Made by a program: the position numbers and the translations under genes | Notes under the pieces: model-generated | What the model was told of the DNA's origin: nothing | Databases searched by the model: none | What the model saw: the letters and a program-made list of their open reading frames with translations, nothing else | DNA from: Fen-1231 sp035286465 | GTDB lineage: Bacteria; Gemmatimonadota; Gemmatimonadetes; Gemmatimonadales; Gemmatimonadaceae | DNA: 45,646 nucleotides | Reading direction: 5' to 3' | Assembly: GCA_035286465.1 (NCBI GenBank) | Contig: DATEDF010000059.1 | Coordinates: 1 to 45,646 of the forward strand | Shown here: one piece after another, positions 16,195 to 25,258 of the stretch | Layout: the number at the start of each line of letters is the position of its first letter | Position numbering within the stretch: position 1 is the first letter of the stretch

Positions 16195-18707
16195 TTCTTC
16201 GGTTTCGCCGTGAACCTCGTGACACGGCCACGTGGGCCGGCCACCCACCCGACGTCGGCCCCGGCGAAGGACACACCCCACGACGTGAGCGTGTCACCCG
16301 GCTCCCACGTGGCACCGAAGTCGTGCGTGAACGCGGTGCCGCGCGCACCGGTCGCGATGAAGACCGGTGGGCTCGTGCCCGGGACGAGGGCGAGTCCCTG
16401 CGTCACGCCATCGGGGCGGAGCACGCCGGTGCGCTTCCACGTGATGCCGCCATCCGTCGTGCGAACCGCGAAGTCGGTCACACCACGCGCGATCCGGTAG
16501 TCGCCGCCCACGGCGATCCCGTTCGCCGCGTCGGCGAACGCGATGCCGAACAGCCCCGCGCTCGGGCCGCCGGGCATCCGCGTGGACGACACGCTCCAGG
16601 TCCGGCCGCGGTCCGTCGTGCGGAAGACGCGTGCTTCCGCGCCTCCCCCGGTCGCGATCCAGGCGTTCGCGGCGCCTTGCACCGCGAGCTGCGTGTTGCT
16701 CGCCGCGAACGCGGCCTCGTTGGCGATCACCGGCGGGACATTGGTGCCCGGCACGCGGCTCCAGTGCGCCCCGCCGTCGTCGGTGGTGAGGATCACGAGA
16801 CGCCCGTCCACCGGATCGCTGAAGGTGAAGCCGTGCCGCGCGTCCCAGAACGCGACGCCATCGAGGAAGATTCCCTTCGTGGAATCGGACCAGGTGAGCG
16901 TCCAGCTCTTGCCCGCATCGGTGGTCCTGTAGATGCGCGCCGCGCCCTGCTCCGCGGGGCCGGCGCTCACGATCACGGCGGTGTTCACGTCGAATGCCTT
17001 GATGCCCCGGAAGTCGAGGCGTCCGGCTCCGCTCACCGACTCGGCGCTCCACGTCTCGCCACCGTCCACGGTACGGAAGACGCGGCCGCCGCTGCATCCG
17101 GCCCACGCCACGAGCGCGCTCACCGCGCTCATGCTGCGGCAGCTCGACGTGGACGACACGCGCTGCGGCTTCCACCGTGCGTCGCCCGCGGTGAACAGGA
17201 GGCGGTCGGTGATGCGCTCCGCGATGGCTCTGGCGTCGGCATCGTCCCGGTTGGTGAGGATGATGATCGCGACACGGAGCCCGGGAAAGCGGACGAACGC
17301 GTGGCGCCTTCCCTCGCTCGTGCCGTACGCGCTCTGACGCGGGAGGTCGCGGTAGCTGTCCGAGCGCCACGCCGCGGCGACCGCTGCCGGCGTGCCCTCG
17401 GTGGCCGGCGCGCCGTCACGCGCCGAGTCCGGCGTGCTCCGGGGTGCGGAGAGCCCGAGGTCCCAGCGGTAGAGCTCGTCCACGTTCGACGACACCTCGC
17501 CGCCGTCTGTCGCGACGGTCCGGTGCATGCCGAGGGGCGTGAAGGCGCGGCGGGCGAGTGCCTGGCCGTATCCCTTGCCACCGCGCCCTGCCGCCGTGTC
17601 GGCCGCGCGCGTCGCGGCGACATTCAGCGCCTCCGAGATCGCGCCGAGCGGGAAGTTCGGTATCGTCGTCGCAGGCATGTACTTCTGGCCCGCGGGATCG
17701 GGGAGCCCGTACGCCTTGTTGACGAGGACGCGCCCCTCCTGAGCCACCAGCACGGACGCGCCGGGGGAGCTCCCCCGGGCGAAGTCCCTGAAGAGCGAAT
17801 CCACGAAGGCCTCGGTGAGCGGCGAGTCGCTGATCGCCCGGCGGATGACGCGTCGCGCGCCGAGGTCGTATCGGTCGCCCGGACGCAGGGTGAGGAAGGG
17901 CCGGCCCGGATCGTTCCGGTCCTTCCCGCCGTAGACGAACGCCTTGTTCTTGCCGAGTATCTCCGCCTCGTCGCCCCGCACGAGCCACGCCGTGCCTTCG
18001 TCCTCCGACATCCCGAGCAGCTCCGGGAAGCGCGGCATCACCGAGTCGGCGAGGTCGCGGAGCCGCTCGCGCGCGACGACGTGCTGGTCAATTGCCGTGT
18101 TGCGCAGGAAACCGAAGCCCTTCAGGTACGCGGGAGCCACCATGATCGCGTTGCCTTCGCGCGCGCCGCGCACCAAGAAGCTCGCGAGAATGGATGCGCC
18201 AGCCGATGACCCGCCGACGATGCCACCGCGCGCGAGCACGTTGTGGAGCTCCTGCTCGGTCTTCGTGCCGGCGTACGAATCCACGAGATGCCACTGGCGT
18301 CCCCCCTCGAACCAGACGCCGCCGGCGCGCGTGAGTGGCGCGACGAAACTGTCGGAGTCGGCGACGCGGCGGTTGACCGTGTGCAGGATGACGACATTCC
18401 TGGCTCCCGCAGCCCTGAGCGCGTTCGCGCCCCGCCAGTTAGGCGCGTAGACGGAGTCGCCGCCGGCGGTGGGAACGTCCACGATGAGGGCGTCGGGTCC
18501 GCCGGCGAGCTCGATGAACCTGGACCAGAGCTCGGGGCCCATCGAACCGCCGCCCACGACCATCACGGACCCGGTGCGCGGGCCGACGAGCGGGGTTTCA
18601 GGAGCAACGGAAGCGGGAGTGCCGGTGGGGCGGAGTCCGGCGCAAGCGGCGAGTGCGAGAGCGCCGAGAACGACCGCGGCGCGCTTGAGAGAGGCGGGGA
18701 CGATCAT
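16191..18707 (-). CDS. Three-part lipoprotein: cyanophycinase-like (S51), degenerate beta-lactamase-like and BNR propeller
   Basis: An 838-residue exported protein in one uninterrupted frame. Residues 1-22 form a lipoprotein signal with lipobox LALAAC (C22). Residues about 45-285 are a peptidase S51/cyanophycinase-like domain with nucleophile S168 in GGSSAGAS and H209 in IDQHVVARERLRDL. Residues about 295-510 align in order with a class C beta-lactamase/esterase (GASVLVAQEGRVL, then FTPLGMHRT, then IIILTNRDDADA). The SxxK catalytic site reads AISE and the segment with YxN is missing, so this part should be inactive. Residues about 519-838 are a BNR/Ycf48-like propeller with repeated TTDGGxTW motifs. 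The propeller begins without its own signal peptide, suggesting fusion of two once separate genes. The substrate is unknown. Confidence 0.82.
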   Translation of the reverse strand: MIVPASLKRAAVVLGALALAACAGLRPTGTPASVAPETPLVGPRTGSVMVVGGGSMGPELWSRFIELAGGPDALIVDVPTAGGDSVYAPNWRGANALRAAGARNVVILHTVNRRVADSDSFVAPLTRAGGVWFEGGRQWHLVDSYAGTKTEQELHNVLARGGIVGGSSAGASILASFLVRGAREGNAIMVAPAYLKGFGFLRNTAIDQHVVARERLRDLADSVMPRFPELLGMSEDEGTAWLVRGDEAEILGKNKAFVYGGKDRNDPGRPFLTLRPGDRYDLGARRVIRRAISDSPLTEAFVDSLFRDFARGSSPGASVLVAQEGRVLVNKAYGLPDPAGQKYMPATTIPNFPLGAISEALNVAATRAADTAAGRGGKGYGQALARRAFTPLGMHRTVATDGGEVSSNVDELYRWDLGLSAPRSTPDSARDGAPATEGTPAAVAAAWRSDSYRDLPRQSAYGTSEGRRHAFVRFPGLRVAIIILTNRDDADARAIAERITDRLLFTAGDARWKPQRVSSTSSCRSMSAVSALVAWAGCSGGRVFRTVDGGETWSAESVSGAGRLDFRGIKAFDVNTAVIVSAGPAEQGAARIYRTTDAGKSWTLTWSDSTKGIFLDGVAFWDARHGFTFSDPVDGRLVILTTDDGGAHWSRVPGTNVPPVIANEAAFAASNTQLAVQGAANAWIATGGGAEARVFRTTDRGRTWSVSSTRMPGGPSAGLFGIAFADAANGIAVGGDYRIARGVTDFAVRTTDGGITWKRTGVLRPDGVTQGLALVPGTSPPVFIATGARGTAFTHDFGATWEPGDTLTSWGVSFAGADVGWVAGPRGRVTRFTAKPKK

Positions 18708-18804
18708 AGGGACGGAGTGCGTGGGCCAGACGAGCGCGGTACGGGATCGAGTGGGAAGCTATGGTGCCGGGAGTTGAGGGGCGAGGGTGAATCGCCCGGG
18801 ACGC

Positions 18805-18810
18805 TACATT
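18805..18810 (+). promoter_or_regulatory. Candidate -10 element for leaderless transcription of the SCO1/SenC gene
   Basis: TACATT lies 6 nt before the ATG at 18817, with no Shine-Dalgarno in between. In the divergent direction a TAGCTT hexamer (18756-18761, minus strand) could serve the S51 fusion gene with a leader of about 40 nt. Confidence 0.45.
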
Positions 18811-18816
18811 AATTGA

Positions 18817-19386
18817 ATGTCCCCGCGTCCGGTTCTGCTCGCCTTCGCGTGCGCCCTCGCCGCCTGCCGGGAGTCCACCCCGTTGCACGGCACCGCCGTG
18901 CCTGGCGACCAGGTGGCGCCCGCGCTCCGCCTGCACGATTCGCGCGGGAACGCGTTTGACCTCGCCGCCGAGCGGGGCAGGACGGTGATGGTCTACTTCG
19001 GTTATACACACTGCCCCGACGTCTGCCCCACGACGCTCGCCGACTTCGCGCAGGCCCGGCGCCTGCTCGGCGCGAAACGCGACCGGCTGCGCTTCGTCTT
19101 CGTGAGTGTGGATCCCGAGCGCGACACCCCGGCGGGCACCGAGTCGTACGCGTGGCAGTTCGACTCGACGTTTGTCGGGCTCGCGCCGACCGCCGCGCAG
19201 CTCGACACGATCAAGACGGCGTGGGGGTTCGCGGTGGTGAGAGAGGAGATGCCCGGGATGTCGGGCTACGGCGTGACCCACCCGGCGGGCGTGTTCCTGA
19301 TTGATCGTGGCGGGCGAGTGCGCTTCGTGTTCGCACCGGGGACCAGGGGCGACGAGCTGGCGGCGGACCTCAAGAGGCTGATGTGA
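18817..19386 (+). CDS. SCO1/SenC-family copper lipoprotein
   Basis: A 189-residue thioredoxin-fold protein that delivers copper to the CuA site of cytochrome c oxidase or acts as a thiol reductase in the periplasm. The N-terminus is a lipoprotein signal with lipobox LAAC (C17). The copper-binding CxxxC is C66 and C70 in THCPDVCPT, and the distal histidine is H155 in VTHPAGVFLID. All three ligands are present. The start codon follows a TANNNT box directly. The glycosidase gene starts 2 nt after its stop, so the two are probably co-transcribed although functionally unrelated. Oxidase genes are not in the window. Confidence 0.92.
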   Translation: MSPRPVLLAFACALAACRESTPLHGTAVPGDQVAPALRLHDSRGNAFDLAAERGRTVMVYFGYTHCPDVCPTTLADFAQARRLLGAKRDRLRFVFVSVDPERDTPAGTESYAWQFDSTFVGLAPTAAQLDTIKTAWGFAVVREEMPGMSGYGVTHPAGVFLIDRGGRVRFVFAPGTRGDELAADLKRLM

Positions 19387-19387
19387 A

Positions 19388-21094
19388 GTGGACACGAGCG
19401 CGATGACGGGGATGATGAGGCGGGCGGGAGCGGCCACCGCGATGCGAACGATCGCGTGCACCGTGGCAGCGATGTCAGCGTGCACTGCGATCCCATCGCT
19501 CTCCGCGCAATCGTCGACGCGACCGAAGCCGGCAGCCGCGCGGCTACCCGCGCGGCCACCCGCGCGGCCGCCGGCGCCTCCGCTCGCGGCGCCCTGTCCG
19601 CTCTCCGATTCCGTGTGTGTGCCACCTGCGGTGGCGCGCGAGTTTCGCGGAGTGTGGGTCGCCACGGTGCGCAACATTGACTGGCCGTCCACCCCGGGTC
19701 TTCCGCCCTCGTTCGCGAAAGCGGAGCTGATCGCGATCCTCGATCGCGCGAGGGCCGTCGGGCTCAATGCGGTGATTCTGCAGGTGCGCCCCGCGGGCGA
19801 CGCGCTCTACGCGTCGACGATCGAGCCGTGGTCCGAGTACCTCACCGGCCGGCAGGGGCGCGCGCCGGTGCCCCGGTGGGATCCGCTGGCGTTCGCGGTA
19901 AGGGAAGCGCACGCACGCGGGCTCGAGCTGCACGCGTGGTTCAATCCGTATCGCGCACAAGAGCCCTCGGCGAAGGGCCCGCTCTCGCCGAGGCACATCG
20001 CGCGCTCGTACCCGGCGCTCGTGAAGCGTTACGGGAGGCAGCTCTGGATGGATCCCGGCGAGCCCGCCGTCCGGCGGCGAACGCTGCGCGTGGTGCTCGA
20101 CGTGGTGAGGCGCTACGACGTGGATGGCGTGCACCTCGACGACTATTTCTATCCGTACCCGGAGCGCCGGCCGAACGGTTCCACCGAGTTTCCCGACGAC
20201 CGCAGCTGGAAGCGCTACCGCGAATCCGGCGGCACGCTCGCGCGCGACGATTGGCGCCGCGCGAACGTGGACCGGCTCATTGACACCCTGCACAAGGCGA
20301 TCCGGAAGGCCAAGCCGTGGGTGAAGTTCGGGATCAGCCCCTTCGGCATCTGGCGCCCGGGGAACCCGGAGAACGTCACCGGGTTCGACGCGTACGAGAA
20401 GCTCTACGCCGACTCCCGGCGGTGGCTCCGTGAAGGCTGGGCGGACTATTTCTCGCCGCAGCTCTACTGGCCGATGGAGCAGGAGGGGCAACGCTACGGC
20501 GATCTGCTTCGGTGGTGGGTCGAGCAGGACTCACTGCAGCGGCACGTGTGGCCGGGAAACTACACGTCCAGGGTCGAAGGGCGAAGCGGCGATAGTTTGA
20601 GCAGCGCGGACGGAAGTGGGGCGGGAGTGAGCCCGGCCGCCTGGCGCCGCGACGAGATTCTCGCGCAGGTGCGTGCGACGCGCGCGCAGCCCGGCGCGAC
20701 GGGGAACGTGCACTTCTCGATGAAGGCACTGCTCGACGACCGGGACAGTGTCGGCACCGCGCTCGAGCGGCTGCTGTACGCGGAGCCCGCGCTCGTGCCC
20801 GCGTCGCCCTGGATGACGCGCGGCGTGATCGGGCCCCCGGCGGTCGCGCTCAGGGAACGCGGGAGCGGGGTGGTGCTCACGCTTTCGCCTGCGGGGAAGG
20901 ACGTCGTCCGGTGGTGGCTCGTGCAGCTCAGGCTCGGCGGGCGGTGGGAGAGCCGAGTGCTCGACGGAACGCTGCGGGCGCTGGCGCTGTCCGAGCTGGT
21001 ACGCGCCTCGTTCGTGTCGCCGGAGCTGGTGGCGGTGACGGCGGTGGACCGCGTGGGGGTCACGACCGCGCCGGTGGTGCTGCGACTCCCGTGA
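19388..21094 (+). CDS. GHL10 (DUF187/YngK-type) family glycosidase, exported
   Basis: A 568-residue protein with an N-terminal signal region (about 1-41) and a proline/alanine-rich linker (about 46-70) encoded by short GC repeats. The body is a GHL10 glycosyl-hydrolase-like TIM barrel. Conserved blocks are FRGVWVATVRNIDWPS (about 86), VILQVRPAGDALY, HAWFNPYR, VDGVHLDDYFYPYP with two consecutive aspartates, KFGISPFGIWR and YFSPQLYWP. Family members act on polysaccharides or peptidoglycan; the exact substrate is unknown. GTG at 19388 follows AAGAGG at modest distance; ATG at 19403 or the methionine pair after it are possible starts. The 3' end is 12 nt from the convergent TSUP gene. Confidence 0.85.
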   Translation: MDTSAMTGMMRRAGAATAMRTIACTVAAMSACTAIPSLSAQSSTRPKPAAARLPARPPARPPAPPLAAPCPLSDSVCVPPAVAREFRGVWVATVRNIDWPSTPGLPPSFAKAELIAILDRARAVGLNAVILQVRPAGDALYASTIEPWSEYLTGRQGRAPVPRWDPLAFAVREAHARGLELHAWFNPYRAQEPSAKGPLSPRHIARSYPALVKRYGRQLWMDPGEPAVRRRTLRVVLDVVRRYDVDGVHLDDYFYPYPERRPNGSTEFPDDRSWKRYRESGGTLARDDWRRANVDRLIDTLHKAIRKAKPWVKFGISPFGIWRPGNPENVTGFDAYEKLYADSRRWLREGWADYFSPQLYWPMEQEGQRYGDLLRWWVEQDSLQRHVWPGNYTSRVEGRSGDSLSSADGSGAGVSPAAWRRDEILAQVRATRAQPGATGNVHFSMKALLDDRDSVGTALERLLYAEPALVPASPWMTRGVIGPPAVALRERGSGVVLTLSPAGKDVVRWWLVQLRLGGRWESRVLDGTLRALALSELVRASFVSPELVAVTAVDRVGVTTAPVVLRLP

Positions 21095-21106
21095 GGTCAG
21101 GCGCGC

Positions 21107-21895
21107 TCAGTCGCGCGCGATGAGGAGCGAGAGGCCGGCGGCGAATCCGATCACGACGACCGCGCCGCGAACCCACGCCTGCGGCACGCGCTGCGCGAGC
21201 CCCGACGCGGCCCAGCCGCCCAGCACGCTCCCGAGCGCCATGGTGAGCGCGATCGGCCAGTCCACGAGTCCCTTCACGACGAACGCGCCGATCGCGACGA
21301 GGTTGAACGTGAGACCGCAGAAGTTCTTGAGGCCGTTCATCTGATGGATGTTGGTGAGTCCCATCAGGCCGAACGCGGCGAGCATGATGATTCCCGCGCC
21401 GCCGCCGAAGTAGCCGCCGTAGACGGCGACGAAGAAGTGGAAGAGGAGGAATCCGCGCGCGGGTGGTCGCGCCGTCACTTCGCGCGACTCGCGCGAGACG
21501 TGGCCGGCGCGGCGGTTGAGAGCGTCGAGCGCAGGGCGTTGCCCCAGGAAGAGGAGCGTCGCGAAAAGCACGAGAAAGGGCACGATCTGGTCGAACCGGC
21601 GCTGGCTCGTGACGGTGAGGAGCACGCCGCCCAGGAGCCCGCCCGCCACGCTCGGTGCGAGAAACCAGAGCGCCCACGCGCGAACGCCGGTCAGCTCGGC
21701 GCGGTAGCCGAGGAAGGACGCGACGCTCGCGGGCCAGAGCGCGACGGTGCTCGTCGCGTTGGCGACGAGCGACGGGACGCCCAGGCCGATGAGCGCGGGA
21801 AACGTGAGCAGCATCCCGCCGCCGGCGATCGCGTTCACGGCGCCGCCGAGGAGCGCGATCGCCGCGATGGCCACGTGTTGCGCGGGGCTGAGCAT
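21107..21895 (-). CDS. TSUP-family membrane protein (second copy)
   Basis: A 262-residue inner-membrane protein with about eight hydrophobic segments. The family half-motifs are GGAVNAIAGGGMLLTFPALI at residue 17 and YGGYFGGGAGIIMLAAF in the second half. It resembles the subgroup often annotated as a sulfite exporter or UPF0721. It is quite different from the TSUP protein at 13710-14516 and has no sulfur gene beside it, so its substrate is open. Transcription may be leaderless, as a TANNNT box lies 6 nt before the ATG. The AGAGG immediately before the ATG is too close to act as a normal Shine-Dalgarno. Confidence 0.85.
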   Translation of the reverse strand: MLSPAQHVAIAAIALLGGAVNAIAGGGMLLTFPALIGLGVPSLVANATSTVALWPASVASFLGYRAELTGVRAWALWFLAPSVAGGLLGGVLLTVTSQRRFDQIVPFLVLFATLLFLGQRPALDALNRRAGHVSRESREVTARPPARGFLLFHFFVAVYGGYFGGGAGIIMLAAFGLMGLTNIHQMNGLKNFCGLTFNLVAIGAFVVKGLVDWPIALTMALGSVLGGWAASGLAQRVPQAWVRGAVVVIGFAAGLSLLIARD

Positions 21896-21901
21896 CCTCT
21901 G

Positions 21902-21907
21902 ATTCTA
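21902..21907 (-). promoter_or_regulatory. Candidate -10 element for the second TSUP gene
   Basis: TAGAAT on the minus strand, 6 nt before the ATG at 21895. A 12-bp palindrome CCGGCGCGCCGG (21918-21929) lies just upstream and may be part of a terminator for the preceding BNR gene. Confidence 0.42.
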
Positions 21908-21980
21908 GCGAGTCATCCCGGCGCGCCGGCCTCGTGACGCGCGGCGTGGCGATGGCAAGGGCATTTCGGAACAGCTGCCG

Positions 21981-24900
21981 CTATCGCTGGAACCCTCCGC
22001 CTCCCCCGCCCGTCCCGCTCACGCGCTCCACGCGCAGCAGTTGCCGTTGCGTCTCGCCGCTGATGGAAATGGAGACGAGATAGTCGCCGGTGCCGACGAC
22101 CGGCGGCCCGCCGCCCCCGCCGAAGAATCCGCCGCGGCCCCCGCCGAAGAGCAGCGCGAGCTGTCCCGCGCGGCCACCGCCGCCGAACGCCGCGAAGAGG
22201 CTCTGCGGATCGAGCGGTGGAGCGCCCTCGCCGCCCGCGCGGCCTCCCGCCGCGGCGACGCCCGGCGCGCCACCGGGAAGCATGCCGCCGACGCCGCCCC
22301 GGCCTCCCGCGGGCGTCATCTGCTCGCCGGGCCGCTCGACGAATCCGCCGCGGCCGCCACGGCCGCCGCCGCCGAATCCGCCGGGGAAGAGCCCCATGAT
22401 GCCTTCCGGGCTCGCGATCGCCGCGCGAATGCGGTCCACCGTTGCCTTCGGAAGCGTCCCGGCCTTCTCTACGGAATCGAGCATCGCCGCGATCATCCGC
22501 GCGCTCCTGATTGAATCGCGCACGCCGGCCGGTGAGAGCGCGACCGTGGGCGGCGCCTTGCCGCGGAAGTTCCATACGACGCGCTGGATGCCCGCGGCGC
22601 CGGAGCCGTTCAGCGTGGCCAGCGTGTCGCCGCTCGCGTCCTGCACGATGACCTTGAGCGGCGCCACGGACTGCGCGACGCGGTACACGATCTCCGCGCC
22701 GAGCCCCGGGCTCGGCGCCTCGAACAGCTTCTGCCCGACCGACTCGCCGTTGTACGGCTTCTCGCCCCACTGATAGGCGGTCTTCGGCTTGAAGAGATGC
22801 AGCGGCTTCGCCGCCACCTGCGCATTCCACTGCTCGAGCGGCGCGATGTCCACGATCCAGAAGCTCCGGCCGTGCGTCGCGGCGATGAGCTCGCCGTCGC
22901 GCGGATGGATCTGCAGGTCCATCACCGGCGTCGAGGGCAGCCCGGTCATGAACTTCTGCCAGCTCTGCCCGCGGTTCGTCGAGACGTACGCGCCCACGTC
23001 GGTGCCGACGAAGAGCAGGTCGCGGTTCTTCGGGTCCTCGCGCACGACGTACGCGTAGTCGGGGCCACCCGTCGGGAGATTACTCGCGATGGACCTGAAG
23101 GTCCGCCCGCCGTCGCTCGTCGCCAGGACGTACGGCGTGAAATCGTCCCGGCGGTGGTTGTCGTACGTCACGTAGAGCGTGAGCGAGTCGAAGTGCGAGG
23201 GCTCGATGCGGGACACATAGGTGCCCGCCGGCACGCCCGTGACGTTCCTCGTCAGTTCGATCCACGCGCCGCCGTCGCTCCACGAGATCCAGAGGCGGCC
23301 GTCGTCCGTGCCGGCGTAGAGGATGCCCGGGCGGACCGGCGACTCGTTGAGCGACACGATCGTCCCGAACGTCTCGGCGCCGGTCGCGTCAATCGTGATG
23401 CCGCCCGTCGTCCGCGTCGAGACGCGAAGCTTCATCGTGTCGGCGTACGAGAGGTCGGGCGAGATCGGATACATGTCGCTGCCCATCTTCGTGGACTTGA
23501 GCACGCGATTCGCGCCGAAGTACAGCACCTCGTGATTGTGTTTCGAGATGAAGAAGGGCGTGTTCCAATTCCAGCGCATGTCGAGTTCCACGGAGTCCCG
23601 CTTCTGCTGCGCGCGGAACGTGTCCACGCGCCGCTTCTCCGCAGGCACGAGCGCCCTCGTCGTGTCGGGCCACTGCACGACGACCGAGTCCTCCCACTGC
23701 AGATACTTCGGTCGCCACGCGGGCTTCACGAGCCCCGTGCGCTCGCCCGTCGAGACGACGAAACGGCCGATGTTCCCGCCCTGCGATTCGCCGTAGATGA
23801 TGTCGGGATTCACCGGGTCCTGCGCGGTCACGAAGCCGTCGCCGCCGTTGAAGGTGAACCACATCGAGTTCGTGATGGAGCCGGCGCGGCGGCGGCTCGG
23901 CCCGCACCACGAGCCGTTGTCCTGCGCGCCGCCGCAGACGGTGTACGGCACGGCCATGTCGTACGAGACGTTGTAGTACTGGCCGACCGGGAGCTGGTTC
24001 ATCGCGTCCCAGTTGCCGCCCGCATCCCAGGTCTGGGCGACGCCGCCGTCGTTGCCGACGACGATGTGCGACGGATCCTTCGGGTCAATCCACATCGCGT
24101 GATGGTCCACGTGCACGCCGACGGTCGCGTTGCCCGCGGTCCTCCCGCCGTCCCACGAGTACTTGATCGGCGTGCTCGACCAGAAGACGTGGTTGGGATT
24201 CACCGGGTCCACCCGCACCTGCGAGTAGTAGAAGGGGCGCGTGTTCTCGTCGCTCATCTTCGTCCAGGTCTTCCCGCCGTCCTCCGAGCGGTAGAGCCCG
24301 CTCGGCGATTTCTGCGCCCGCACCGTGGGATCCTTCTTCGGGTTCGGCGCGGTGTCGGCCTCGACCATCGTGTACATCACGTCGGGGCTCGAGGGCGAGA
24401 TGGCAATCGCGATGCGTCCCTTCATCGTCTCCGGGAAGCCATTGCCCTTCACCTCGGACCACGTCTCGCCGGCGTCGCCGCTCTTCCAGAGCGCGGAGCC
24501 CTTGCCGCCGGAGTAGAGGAAGTAGGGGCCGCGCACGCGCTGGTAGCTTGAGGCCCAGACGATGTTCGGTTCACGCGGGTCGAGGGCGACATCCACGAAG
24601 CCCGTCGAGTCGTTGATGAACTTCTTGAGCTGCCAGCTCGTGCCGCCGTCGGTGGTCTTGTAGAGTCCGCGCTCCTTGTTGGCGCCCCAGGCGTGGCCGA
24701 GCGCGGCGAGGTAGACGATGTTCGCGTCGCGCGGGTGCACGACGATGCGGCCGACGTGCTGCGTCTCCTTGAGGCCGACGAACGCCCAGGTGCGACCGCC
24801 GTTCGTGGACTTCCACACGCCGTTGCCGGGCGAGATCGAGTTCCTGCTGTTCGGCTCGCCGGTGCCGTAGTACACGATGCTGGTGTCGCTCGGCGCGATG

Positions 24901-25187
24901 GCGAGCATCCCGCCGGACGAGACGCGCTCGTTCTCGAAGACGGGGCGGAACGACGTTCCGGCGTTGGTGGTCTTCCAGACGCCGCCTCCGGCGGTCGCGA
25001 CGTAGAAGGTGCGCGACGGCCAGGGAACGCCCTGCACGTCGGTTACGCGCCCTTGATGGTTGGCCGGGCCGATGTGGCGCCAGCGGAGGCCGGCGAGCGT
25101 GAGAGAGTCCGGCTGTTGCGCGGCGAGCGCGACGGGAAGCGCGGCGCCGAAGACAAGCGCGCGCGCGAGGGGATGGTGGTGACGCAT
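21981..25187 (-). CDS. Exported giant BNR/sortilin-like propeller protein 1
   Basis: A 1068-residue exported protein. A signal peptide (about 1-24, ending VALAAQQ) is followed by many BNR/Asp-box repeats (GLYKTTDGGTSW, LYRSEDGGKTW, VYVST-type) over residues about 30-830. This resembles the VPS10/sortilin and xyloglucanase GH74 propeller type. A conserved CGGAQDNGSWCGPS block holds two cysteines. Residues about 930-1035 are a Gly/Arg-rich low-complexity segment. The last 30 residues form a short beta-rich tail. Catalytic function is unknown; such proteins are abundant in Gemmatimonadota, Acidobacteria and Bacteroidota and are assumed to bind or process polymers outside the cell. ATG at 25187 begins the signal peptide; the longer frame upstream is rejected. 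It lies 71 nt downstream of the rhomboid gene. Confidence 0.85.
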   Translation of the reverse strand: MRHHHPLARALVFGAALPVALAAQQPDSLTLAGLRWRHIGPANHQGRVTDVQGVPWPSRTFYVATAGGGVWKTTNAGTSFRPVFENERVSSGGMLAIAPSDTSIVYYGTGEPNSRNSISPGNGVWKSTNGGRTWAFVGLKETQHVGRIVVHPRDANIVYLAALGHAWGANKERGLYKTTDGGTSWQLKKFINDSTGFVDVALDPREPNIVWASSYQRVRGPYFLYSGGKGSALWKSGDAGETWSEVKGNGFPETMKGRIAIAISPSSPDVMYTMVEADTAPNPKKDPTVRAQKSPSGLYRSEDGGKTWTKMSDENTRPFYYSQVRVDPVNPNHVFWSSTPIKYSWDGGRTAGNATVGVHVDHHAMWIDPKDPSHIVVGNDGGVAQTWDAGGNWDAMNQLPVGQYYNVSYDMAVPYTVCGGAQDNGSWCGPSRRRAGSITNSMWFTFNGGDGFVTAQDPVNPDIIYGESQGGNIGRFVVSTGERTGLVKPAWRPKYLQWEDSVVVQWPDTTRALVPAEKRRVDTFRAQQKRDSVELDMRWNWNTPFFISKHNHEVLYFGANRVLKSTKMGSDMYPISPDLSYADTMKLRVSTRTTGGITIDATGAETFGTIVSLNESPVRPGILYAGTDDGRLWISWSDGGAWIELTRNVTGVPAGTYVSRIEPSHFDSLTLYVTYDNHRRDDFTPYVLATSDGGRTFRSIASNLPTGGPDYAYVVREDPKNRDLLFVGTDVGAYVSTNRGQSWQKFMTGLPSTPVMDLQIHPRDGELIAATHGRSFWIVDIAPLEQWNAQVAAKPLHLFKPKTAYQWGEKPYNGESVGQKLFEAPSPGLGAEIVYRVAQSVAPLKVIVQDASGDTLATLNGSGAAGIQRVVWNFRGKAPPTVALSPAGVRDSIRSARMIAAMLDSVEKAGTLPKATVDRIRAAIASPEGIMGLFPGGFGGGGRGGRGGFVERPGEQMTPAGGRGGVGGMLPGGAPGVAAAGGRAGGEGAPPLDPQSLFAAFGGGGRAGQLALLFGGGRGGFFGGGGGPPVVGTGDYLVSISISGETQRQLLRVERVSGTGGGGGGFQR

Positions 25188-25258
25188 TGGAGGATGAGAG
25201 AGGGGGGAGAAACCTCCGGGACGCTCAAGATGCGAAGGCGTTCCGAGCGTCGCCAGTC

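Noticed and set aside
16323..18209. 628-codon plus-strand frame opposite the S51 fusion gene
   Set aside because: Antisense shadow; low-complexity Arg/Ala/His composition and no family match.
16191..18707. Possible frameshift or assembly join producing the S51 fusion
   Set aside because: The frame is continuous with consistent codon use through the junction at about 17140-17200, so I keep it as one gene while listing the test in the findings.
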